64,000 bases of DNA from JAOZPE01 sp964601275 (GTDB lineage: Bacteria; Krumholzibacteriota; Krumholzibacteriia; JAJRXK01): the NCBI GenBank assembly GCA_964601275.1, contig CAZRMV010000006.1:1-64000 (forward strand). Direction: 5' to 3'. Below, piece after piece: positions 50,653 to 58,063 of the stretch (position 1 is the first letter of the stretch; each line of letters starts with the position of its first letter). The notes beneath the pieces are model-generated. The model was not told the DNA's origin. It did not search any database and saw only the letters and a list, made by a program, of their open reading frames with translations. The translations under genes and the position numbers were made by a program.

Positions 50653-51237
50653 GTGCGTACCTACTTCGCGCTTCTGCTCGCCGCCGGTCTGGCGCTCTTC
50701 GCCCTCACCGGATGCTCCAACGACGATATCGGCCACAGCGTCCTGGAGGTCGTCTCGGTAAATGACGGAGCCCCGGTCATCGACGCCCAGATCGACGCCG
50801 GGCCGGACAAGATCCCCAATACCTCGGACGATTTCGTTCCCGACGGCCACGTGAAGGTCGCGGTGCGCAATCGGGCCTACGATCAGTTCACCACCGCCAC
50901 GGAGGACCAACCCCTGTCCTCCTTCGTCATCGACCGGGTCTCGGTGGAATGGCAACCGCTGGTGGCGGGGACCAACGCGGATCTCCTTCCCGCGTACAAC
51001 CGCACCTACGATTTCGGCCAGGTCGTTCTCCGGGATGAAACCGCGGAGTTCTACGTGATGCTGGTGACCTTCGAGATGAGACAGGCGCCCTTCCTCCAGG
51101 GCCTCATCACCGGAGACCCTCCCTTCGTTGCCCAGGCCAAGGTCACCTTCACCGGTCATGATTCGGGCGCCACCAACACCTTCTACAGTTTCAGTACCAC
51201 CATTCCCGTGGAGTTCATCGGGGTCGCCATCAACTAG
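50653..51237 (+). CDS. Putative exported lipoprotein, unknown function
   Basis: 194 residues, plus strand. A strong signal peptide (YFALLLAAGLALFALTGC) ends in a lipobox with Cys21. The mature part is beta-rich and acidic, with no recognised domain: it includes VLEVVSVNDGAPVIDAQID, DFVPDGHVKVAVRNRAY and FVIDRVSVEWQPL, like an immunoglobulin-type sandwich. GGGAGGA lies upstream of the GTG. It stands alone between divergent nadB and convergent lpxK, so no function follows from context. Confidence 0.75.
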   Translation: MRTYFALLLAAGLALFALTGCSNDDIGHSVLEVVSVNDGAPVIDAQIDAGPDKIPNTSDDFVPDGHVKVAVRNRAYDQFTTATEDQPLSSFVIDRVSVEWQPLVAGTNADLLPAYNRTYDFGQVVLRDETAEFYVMLVTFEMRQAPFLQGLITGDPPFVAQAKVTFTGHDSGATNTFYSFSTTIPVEFIGVAIN

Positions 51238-51277
51238 ATCTTCCGATCCGCACGGAACACCTTTGCGCGGCGGGCTC

Positions 51278-52321
51278 TCAGGGGTCCGCCGCGTTGCGCT
51301 GCCCGCCAAGGTGACCCCGGATCCATTCCAGGGGATCGGAACCGTCCCGCCATTCGATCGTCGACTGCAGCGCCAGGAGGGGCAGGGAGAGATCCAGGCG
51401 GGCCAACCGCACCAGGTTCTTCTCGGGACAGAGGATCCATGACGCGCCCGTGGCGGCAGCCCTCGTCTCGATCTCGCGCGCCTGGGCCCGGTTGAACTCC
51501 GCGTGGTCCGGCCACCGCAAGGATGCGATCGCCCGCGCCCCCACCCGAAGCGCGTCCGCCTCGAAGGAGGCCGGTCGCGCCAGGCCGCTCACGAGAAGAC
51601 AGGGACCTCTCTCCCGGGCGGACTCCAGGGAAAAGCACACTCCAGCGGAGTCCACCAGGGCGGCCGGAGTCAGCCGGAACACCGCTGCCTCCGGGCACCA
51701 CTGCCGGGCCCGCGAAAGCAGCACGCCCGGTTCTTCGTCCCCCTCCTGTCGGACCCAGAGCCGATCGACCGCCCGTAGCCGGTCCATGGGCTCGCGCAAG
51801 GGTCCGGCGGGCAAGACCCGGGGAGGATGCAGAAGATCACGGTCGAGGACGATGGCTGCCCTCAGGGTGGCCTGATCCTTCGATTGCAGCGCGTCATCGA
51901 AGAGGACGATCTGGGCGCCCTGGGCCCTGGCCTCAGCGAAGCCCCGGCGACGGTCCTCCGACAGGATCACTCGGGCTCGGCTCCGCTCGCGGACCCACTG
52001 GGGCTCGTCTCCCTCCCGCCCCGCCCGGAACCCGCGGCTGACCACCGCGACCTTCCAGCCTTCCGCCTCCAGGCGGCGGGCCAACCACGCGGTGACCGGC
52101 GTCTTACCCGTGCCGCCGACCCGCAGGTTTCCCACTGCGAGACTCAGCGGCGCTCCGGGCAGGGCGCGGCGAGGTCGGAGCAGGCGATCGAGTGCCACCC
52201 CACAGCGCCAGATCCAGCTGCACGGCGCCAGGAGGGCGGGCCAACGCCCTTCGCCCTCGTCGAGACGGTCCAGGACCCGCACCGCGATCCCCCGATGATC
52301 GATCCGGCGCACCGCGTTCAC
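51278..52321 (-). CDS. lpxK: Tetraacyldisaccharide 4'-kinase
   Basis: 347 residues. The P-loop VGNLRVGGTGKTP (residues 63-75) is the LpxK form, and VLFDDALQSKD replaces the usual DDGxQH catalytic segment: Asp-Asp is kept but His is not visible there. DRDLLHPPRVLPAGPLREP and LVSGLARPASFEADALRVGA are family segments. It phosphorylates the lipid A precursor at the 4' position on the inner membrane. The GTG at 52321 forms a GTGA overlap with the DUF374 gene. Confidence 0.92.
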   Translation of the reverse strand: MNAVRRIDHRGIAVRVLDRLDEGEGRWPALLAPCSWIWRCGVALDRLLRPRRALPGAPLSLAVGNLRVGGTGKTPVTAWLARRLEAEGWKVAVVSRGFRAGREGDEPQWVRERSRARVILSEDRRRGFAEARAQGAQIVLFDDALQSKDQATLRAAIVLDRDLLHPPRVLPAGPLREPMDRLRAVDRLWVRQEGDEEPGVLLSRARQWCPEAAVFRLTPAALVDSAGVCFSLESARERGPCLLVSGLARPASFEADALRVGARAIASLRWPDHAEFNRAQAREIETRAAATGASWILCPEKNLVRLARLDLSLPLLALQSTIEWRDGSDPLEWIRGHLGGQRNAADP

Positions 52322-52977
52322 ATCCGCTCGCAGGAGGCCAGGGACCCACCCGGGCTGGATTCCTCTTCGTAGCGGGCATCCAGGCTCTCGGCCAGGCGCC
52401 TTCCCGCATCGATCAGGGCTCCTTCGCTCGTCCCCACCCGCACCGGTGGTTTCACCTCGACCTGGATCTGCGTCCAGGGAAGAGGCAGCTCGAAGTGGTC
52501 CCAACTCCTCTGCAGGACCACCGAATGCCCGCACTTCGCCAAAAGCGGCACGATCGCGACCTCGGCCCGACGCGCCAACCGCAGGATGCCTTCCTGCACG
52601 AGGGCCCGGGGGCCCCGGGGTCCGTCGACGGCGATTCCCAACCGCCCTCCCGCCTCGAGGATCCGTAGGGCTTCCCGCGCGGCCAGTCGTCCGTGCGCGG
52701 AGGTGCTGCCCCGGACCAGGGAGAAGTCGTAGGGACGCAGCAAGGAGGCCAAGAGCTCCCCATCGCGACTGTGGCTCACCATGATGGTCAATCCCAGGCC
52801 CTCCACCGCGAACAGGAGCGGAAGCAGGTGCCCGTGCCGCGATGCGAAGATGAAGGGCTCGCCCCGCCGCGCGCGGTCGAACAACTCCACCCGCCCCCGT
52901 GGTTCCACCGACACCGTCGTTCGCAGCAGTCGGTAGGCCGCGCGCAGAAAGGGGACACGGAGATCGGGTCGGGTCAT
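52318..52977 (-). CDS. DUF374 lysophospholipid-acyltransferase-like protein
   Basis: 219 residues. FIFASRHGHLLPLLFA carries the His of the acyltransferase site, MVSHSRDGELLASLLRP is the DUF374 hallmark, and RLGIAVDGPRGPRALVQEGILRLARRA (in parts) the DGPRGP motif. DUF374 proteins resemble LpxL-type acyltransferases and are often beside lpxK or waaA. It may add a secondary acyl chain to lipid A; that is inference. ATG 52977 follows the lpxB stop by 67 nt. Confidence 0.83.
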   Translation of the reverse strand: MTRPDLRVPFLRAAYRLLRTTVSVEPRGRVELFDRARRGEPFIFASRHGHLLPLLFAVEGLGLTIMVSHSRDGELLASLLRPYDFSLVRGSTSAHGRLAAREALRILEAGGRLGIAVDGPRGPRALVQEGILRLARRAEVAIVPLLAKCGHSVVLQRSWDHFELPLPWTQIQVEVKPPVRVGTSEGALIDAGRRLAESLDARYEEESSPGGSLASCERM

Positions 52978-53044
52978 GACGGTGGACCGGGTTGGAGACG
53001 ATGGCAATATACGACGAGTCCGTCGCGATCGTCGAGGAGCGGGT

Positions 53045-54175
53045 TCAGCGGCGCTCGTCGAGCATCTCCACCGCCATCGCCGCCACGTTCTCCGCGGCCT
53101 CCCGGCCGGATCCCAGGCGTTGCGCCAGTTCACCGAAGGCGGCTTCCTGGGACCGCCTCTCCCCGGAACCCTCATCCAGCAATGGGCGGAGACTCTCGAC
53201 CAGCGCCGGGTGCCGCAACCCTCCCTGGACGAATTCGGGGAACGCGCGGCGGCCCAGCACGATATTGGCCATGCCGATGGAATCGACGGTGGCCAACGCG
53301 CGCGCGGTCAGGTAGGTGGGCCAGGAAGTCCGGTAGACGATGACATGCGGGGTCCTGGACAAAGCGGTCTCGACCGAAGCGGTACCACTGCACACCACCG
53401 CGGCGCGAGCGCGTCGCAGATGATCGAAGAGAGGCCCTTCGACCACTTCCACTGCCGGCACGGACGCGAAGGAAGACCACAGAAGATCGGGATCGATCGA
53501 GGGGGCGCGGCTGATGCGGACTCGTTCCACCGTACCGCTCTCCATCAACTCCACCGCCGCTCTCTTCAGGACCGGAGCGATCCTCTTCACTTCCTGGGGC
53601 CGGCTGCCCGGCGCCAGGAGCAATCCTTCCCGTGGGGGAGCCGGAGCGGACAAGGCCGCGCGGTGGCGGTCGAGGAGCGGGTGCCCGACGAAGCGGGCCT
53701 CGATGCCGCGCTCGCGGTAGTACTTCTCTTCGAAGGGAAAGATGACCGCGCACCGATCGACGTTGCGTCGCAGCGCACGGTTGCGCCACGCGCCCCAGGA
53801 CCAGGTCTTGGGAGGGATGTAGTGGAGCACCCGGACGCCTCCCCGTCGAACGCGACCAGCCATCCCCAGGTGGAATCCCGGGTAGTCCACCGCCAGGAGG
53901 AGATCGACACCCTCCTCGAGGATCCGGCGGGCCAATTTCGCCCGCAGCCGCGCCAAGCGGGGAAGGTGGCGCAGCACTTCGGCAAAGCCCATGACCGAGA
54001 GCTCGTCCAGGCCGGCCCACACCTCCTTGACCTCCCGGGCGAGGCGCGGTCCCCCGATTCCGGTCAGTTCCCATTCGGGACGCAGCCGGCGGAGTGACCT
54101 CGCGACCTCGACCGCGTAGGCCTCACCGCTGATTTCTCCACTGGAGATCAGGATCTTCCGGCGAGAGGAAGTCAC
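53045..54175 (-). CDS. lpxB: Lipid-A-disaccharide synthase
   Basis: 376 residues. ILISSGEISGEAYAVEVARSL is the opening (SGExSG), GGPRLAREVKE the UDP-site, LLLAVDYPGFHLGMAGRVR and HYIPPKTWSWGAWR the core, FVGHPLLD the hinge, and VCSGTASVETALSRTPHVIVYR the donor site (in parts). It condenses UDP-diacylglucosamine with lipid X. The GTG start lies 11 nt after lpxA with GAGG upstream. lpxH/lpxI/lpxG, needed for lipid X, is not in the window. Confidence 0.95.
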   Translation of the reverse strand: MTSSRRKILISSGEISGEAYAVEVARSLRRLRPEWELTGIGGPRLAREVKEVWAGLDELSVMGFAEVLRHLPRLARLRAKLARRILEEGVDLLLAVDYPGFHLGMAGRVRRGGVRVLHYIPPKTWSWGAWRNRALRRNVDRCAVIFPFEEKYYRERGIEARFVGHPLLDRHRAALSAPAPPREGLLLAPGSRPQEVKRIAPVLKRAAVELMESGTVERVRISRAPSIDPDLLWSSFASVPAVEVVEGPLFDHLRRARAAVVCSGTASVETALSRTPHVIVYRTSWPTYLTARALATVDSIGMANIVLGRRAFPEFVQGGLRHPALVESLRPLLDEGSGERRSQEAAFGELAQRLGSGREAAENVAAMAVEMLDERR

Positions 54176-54186
54176 GATGGGTCGCC

Positions 54187-54987
54187 TCAGCGAACGATGC
54201 CGCGCTGGCTGTGCCGGAAGAACTCCTGGAAGGCGGCGGCCACTTCGTCCTCTCCCTCCTCGACGATCTGTCGCAGCGCATCCTCCACCCGCAGGCCGCG
54301 CCGGTAGAGATACCGATAGGCCCGCTTGATCCTCGCGATGGTCTCGGCGGAGAAACCTCGCCGCTCCAGACCGATGGTGTTCACTCCAGCCAATCTCACC
54401 GGAGAACCCGCCACCTTGACATAGGGAGGGACATCATGGGACAGCCGGGTGGCGCCGCCGATGAAGGCGTGGGGGCCCACCACGCTGAACTGGTGCACCG
54501 CCGACAGTCCGCCGACGAAGGCCCAGTCGTCCAGGCGGACATGTCCCCCGAGCACCGCGCCATTGGCGAGGATGACGTGATCGCCCAGTACGCAGTCGTG
54601 CGCCACGTGGGTGCAGGCCATCAAGAGACAATCGTTGCCGATCCGGGTGAGACCCTCGGGGGTGGTGGAAGGGTTGACGGTGATGAACTCGCGGAAGGTG
54701 TTGTCGTCGCCGATCTCCAGGCGGCACTCACCGCCCTTGTACTTCAGATCCTGCGGGGGCGACCCCAGGACCGTGCTGCTGAAGACCCGGTTGCGCCGGC
54801 CGAGGGTGAGGTGACCATCCAGGACCGCGTGGGGCCCGATCTCGCAACCGTCGCCGATCCGCACGTGGGGACCGACCACCGCAAACGGTCCGATCCGGAC
54901 ATCCCTGCCGATCTCCGCGGCAGGATCCACCACCGCGGTGGGATGGATCACCGGCTCTCCTCCCTGCCCACTCGCCGTCGATCCCAT
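54187..54987 (-). CDS. lpxA: UDP-N-acetylglucosamine acyltransferase
   Basis: 266 residues of left-handed beta-helix hexapeptide repeats (IGRDVRIGPFAVVGPHVRIG) with the catalytic His in CTHVAHDCVLGDHV and the C-terminal helices (ETIARIKRAYRYLYRRG). It starts lipid A synthesis by acylating UDP-GlcNAc. ATG 54987 has AGAGG nearby; GTG 54951 with GAGGAG 5 nt before it would start at VIHPTAVVDP, which agrees with E. coli LpxA length and is a real alternative. Confidence 0.95.
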   Translation of the reverse strand: MGSTASGQGGEPVIHPTAVVDPAAEIGRDVRIGPFAVVGPHVRIGDGCEIGPHAVLDGHLTLGRRNRVFSSTVLGSPPQDLKYKGGECRLEIGDDNTFREFITVNPSTTPEGLTRIGNDCLLMACTHVAHDCVLGDHVILANGAVLGGHVRLDDWAFVGGLSAVHQFSVVGPHAFIGGATRLSHDVPPYVKVAGSPVRLAGVNTIGLERRGFSAETIARIKRAYRYLYRRGLRVEDALRQIVEEGEDEVAAAFQEFFRHSQRGIVR

Positions 54988-54997
54988 GACCGCCTCT

Positions 54998-56311
54998 CTA
55001 ACGGTTGACGATCGCAGCCAACATCTCCGCCTCCGCCGCCACCTGCCCCGCGACGCTCGCTTTCGCCCTCATCTTGCAGGTATTCCGCCGGAATCTCAAC
55101 AACTCGACTTCCAGGATCAACTGGTCCCCGGGCAAGACCGGCTTGCGGAAACGTGCCTTGTCGATGGCCGAGAAGTAGACGAGCTTCGTCTCGGGTTGCT
55201 CGATCATGCTGAGCAGCAGCACTCCGCCCAATTGCGCCATCGCCTCGACGATCAGGACTCCCGGCATGATCGGGTGACCCGGAAAATGCCCTTGGAAGAA
55301 GGGTTCGTTGATGCTGACATTCTTGAGGCCCCGGGCGGATTTCTCCGCTTCGACATCGAGAATGCGATCGATCAAGAGGAAGGGATAGCGGTGCGGAAGC
55401 AGATCCATCACCGCGGAGATATCCCAGTACGTCGGTTTCTTGGTGGGATAGATCCTGATGCGGCGCTTTTCCAGCGCCATCAACCGGCGCACGAACTTCA
55501 CGTTGGTCTCATGGCCGCTCTTCAGGCTGATGATGTGCCCCTTGATGGGCATTCCGAGCAGGGCCAGATCTCCCATGAGATCGAGGATCTTGTGCCGTAC
55601 GAACTCATCGGGAAAACGAAGTCCTTCTTCGTTCAGGATTCTCTCGTCATCCACGACCAGCGCGTTCCGGAGCGTCCCGCCCTTGATCAGCCCCATGGCC
55701 TGGAGATGATTGATGTCCTTCTTGAGCGCAAAGGTGCGACTCGGCGCAATTTCCCGGGCGAACGATTCCGGAGTGATCTCGTAGCTCGCGTACTGGGTGC
55801 CGATGACCGGATTGTCGTACCGGATGGTGAAACTCACCCGGAATCCCTCGTAGGGAATGGCAGTGATCCCGACCTGACCTTGACTCCACTGGATCGGCCT
55901 CTTCACGTCGTAGAACACCACCGGGACACCCTGGTCGACCCATCCGACCTTCGACAATTGCTCGACGAAGGCCCGACACGATCCGTCCTCCGGCTCGGGA
56001 GGCTCGTGGGCGTTCACCTCGATGATGCAGTTGTCGATGCTCAGACCATAGAGGGCGGCGAGGATATGCTCGACCGTGTGGATCTCGACCCCCTCCCGGC
56101 GCAAGGTTGTGTTCCGGCGGAAGGGCTGATTCTCGGGAATGAAATCGACCAGGGCGGGAATCTCCACCCACTCGTCACCCTTGCGGACCTTGAAGACCAA
56201 CCCCGAATTCGGAGGCGCGGGAACGAACCGGGCGACGACCTCTTCCCCGGTGTGCAGACCCACTCCCTTGTATTCGACGGGACCCTTAAGGGTTCTTTGT
56301 TGGCGTAGCAC
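54998..56311 (-). CDS. lpxC/fabZ: Bifunctional LpxC deacetylase / FabZ dehydratase fusion
   Basis: 437 residues. LpxC occupies about 1-290: GVGLHTGEEV, the zinc and catalytic residues in HTVEHILAALYG, FVRHKILDLMGDLALLG and KSGHETNVKF. FabZ follows from about 295: LLPHRYPFLLIDRI, FFQGHFPGHPIMPGVLIVEAMAQ (in parts) with its active-site His and Glu. The fusion deacetylates the LpxA product and dehydrates beta-hydroxyacyl-ACP, so it governs the split between lipid A and phospholipid. Such fusions are known in Bacteroidetes relatives. The GTG overlaps lpxD by 26 nt. Confidence 0.95.
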   Translation of the reverse strand: MLRQQRTLKGPVEYKGVGLHTGEEVVARFVPAPPNSGLVFKVRKGDEWVEIPALVDFIPENQPFRRNTTLRREGVEIHTVEHILAALYGLSIDNCIIEVNAHEPPEPEDGSCRAFVEQLSKVGWVDQGVPVVFYDVKRPIQWSQGQVGITAIPYEGFRVSFTIRYDNPVIGTQYASYEITPESFAREIAPSRTFALKKDINHLQAMGLIKGGTLRNALVVDDERILNEEGLRFPDEFVRHKILDLMGDLALLGMPIKGHIISLKSGHETNVKFVRRLMALEKRRIRIYPTKKPTYWDISAVMDLLPHRYPFLLIDRILDVEAEKSARGLKNVSINEPFFQGHFPGHPIMPGVLIVEAMAQLGGVLLLSMIEQPETKLVYFSAIDKARFRKPVLPGDQLILEVELLRFRRNTCKMRAKASVAGQVAAEAEMLAAIVNR

Positions 56312-57344
56312 CCTGCGTCTTCTCCAATTCTGCGAGACGGCGTTTCATTTCGGCGATTTCCTCCGCATACCGATCGAGCCGCCCGTAGTGGACGATGAGA
56401 CGCTTCGCCTCCCGGCTGTTCCGGGCCGGATAGCCGAACCAGGCCTCCCCCGCGGGGACGTTCTTGGAGATCCCGCTCTGGGCTCCGATCTGCGCTCCAT
56501 CTCCGATGCGGATGTGCCCCACCACTCCAACCTGGCCGGCCATCATGACATCGTCACCGATTTCAGTGGAGCCCGAGATTCCCGTCTGGGCGGAGATCAC
56601 CGTATGTTCTCCAATGCGTACGTTGTGGCCGATCTGGACCAGGTTGTCCAACTTGGTGCCGTGGGCAATGACCGTCCGACCGGTGGTCGCGCGGTCGATA
56701 CAGGTATTCGAGCCGATCTCCACGTCACTGCCGATGATGACCCGCCCGATCTGCGGGATCTTGTGGTAGTGGCCTTCCTTCTTGGCGAAGCCGAATCCAT
56801 CGCTGCCGATCACCGCGCCGGCGTGGACGATCACCCGGTCTCCCAGCTCGCAGAGCTCCCGGATCACCACCCCCGGATAAATCAGGCACCGCCGCCCCAC
56901 CTTCACTCCGGGCATGAGCACGGTGGTCGCCCCGATGACCGAATGCTCCCCGATCACGCAATCGCGACCGATGACCGCGCCGGGTCCCACCGAGACCCCT
57001 TCCGCGAGCTCCGCGGTGGGATCGATGTGGGAAGCCTCGGAGATGCCCTTGGTCAGGTATTCCTGGGGGGGAAGGGAAAAGATCTCGATGGCCTTCAGGA
57101 AGGCAAGCTGGGGGTCCTCCACCACGATCGCCGGCAAGGAGGTGTCCAGGTCGGCCCGGCAGATGAGCGCCGATGCGCGGGTGCTGGCCAGGTAGGACTG
57201 GTAGCGCGGGTCGGCCAGGAAGGTGAGATCCCCCGGTTCGGCCTCGCCGATGCCGGCGACGCCCCGGATGAGGAGCTCTCCACCCTCTCCTTTCAGCCGG
57301 CCTCCGACCTTCTCGGCCAGATCGACCAGTTTCCAGGCTTTCAC
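56286..57344 (-). CDS. lpxD: UDP-3-O-(3-hydroxyacyl)glucosamine N-acyltransferase
   Basis: 352 residues. The N-terminal uridine-binding domain (about 1-95, PGDLTFLADPRYQSYL) precedes hexapeptide repeats and the catalytic His in LVQIGHNVRIGEHTVISAQTG (in part). A C-terminal coiled helix (EEIAEMKRRLAELE) ends the protein. It adds the second acyl chain in lipid A synthesis. The GTG at 57344 is chosen because GGAGG lies 7 nt upstream; upstream codons do not resemble LpxD. Confidence 0.95.
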   Translation of the reverse strand: MKAWKLVDLAEKVGGRLKGEGGELLIRGVAGIGEAEPGDLTFLADPRYQSYLASTRASALICRADLDTSLPAIVVEDPQLAFLKAIEIFSLPPQEYLTKGISEASHIDPTAELAEGVSVGPGAVIGRDCVIGEHSVIGATTVLMPGVKVGRRCLIYPGVVIRELCELGDRVIVHAGAVIGSDGFGFAKKEGHYHKIPQIGRVIIGSDVEIGSNTCIDRATTGRTVIAHGTKLDNLVQIGHNVRIGEHTVISAQTGISGSTEIGDDVMMAGQVGVVGHIRIGDGAQIGAQSGISKNVPAGEAWFGYPARNSREAKRLIVHYGRLDRYAEEIAEMKRRLAELEKTQGATPTKNP

Positions 57345-57477
57345 CCCGGAACCTCCCCGACGAATCACCATCGGCCTTCATCCCCGGAAGCGACGCCATC
57401 CAGGGCTGCTCTTCCGGCCGTACGACGGATCATGCTGGCAGGCCGCCCCGGGCTTGTCAAACCCCAATGCCCCGGGC

Positions 57478-58038
57478 TCACTGTCCGCCCTTCTGGAGCT
57501 CCTGGAGGACCTGGTCCGTCAGATCGATCTTGGGGCTCTGGTATACCACGTTCACCGTCGCCGCATCCAGGATGAGGTCATAGCCTCCCTCGGCTCCGAG
57601 CCGTTCCACCACGGTGGTGATCTGCTCGTTGATGGGCTGGCTCAGCTCCTGGTTCCGCTTGACTGCCAGTCCCGTGTTGGGATCGAGGATCTCCGTCCGC
57701 CGCTTGTCGTATTCCTGGCTCTTCTGCTCGAGTTCCTTCTGCAACTCGTTCAGCTTCTCCTGGGACAGAAGCAGTTGCTGGGACTGGATCTTCTCCCGCA
57801 TGCTCAGGATCTCCTTCTCCATCCCCTGCAGCTCGTCCTGCCACTGCTTCATCTCCTCCTGGAACACCTTCTGCGCGTCCTGGGCTTCCTGGTACTCGTT
57901 GAAGATCCTCTGACTGTCGATGATCCCCAACTTCACGCCCTTGTCGGCGGCATGCGAAGGAAGGCTCGATACCGCGATGGTCAGGATCACCGCGGTGATC
58001 ACCGCGCCGATGCGCGGAAGAGTAATGCTGCGACTCAT
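57478..58038 (-). CDS. skp: Skp/OmpH-like periplasmic chaperone
   Basis: 186 residues. Signal peptide (AVITAVILTIAVSSLPSHAA) then LGIIDSQRIFNEYQEAQDAQKVF, a long coiled coil (about 60-130) and the C-terminal segment of the OmpH fold. It would chaperone outer-membrane proteins toward BamA, the gene just before it. GGAGAG precedes the ATG. A 133-bp gap without features separates it from lpxD. Confidence 0.92.
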   Translation of the reverse strand: MSRSITLPRIGAVITAVILTIAVSSLPSHAADKGVKLGIIDSQRIFNEYQEAQDAQKVFQEEMKQWQDELQGMEKEILSMREKIQSQQLLLSQEKLNELQKELEQKSQEYDKRRTEILDPNTGLAVKRNQELSQPINEQITTVVERLGAEGGYDLILDAATVNVVYQSPKIDLTDQVLQELQKGGQ

Positions 58039-58063
58039 GCGCTCTCTCCTCGTTGCGGAGCCA

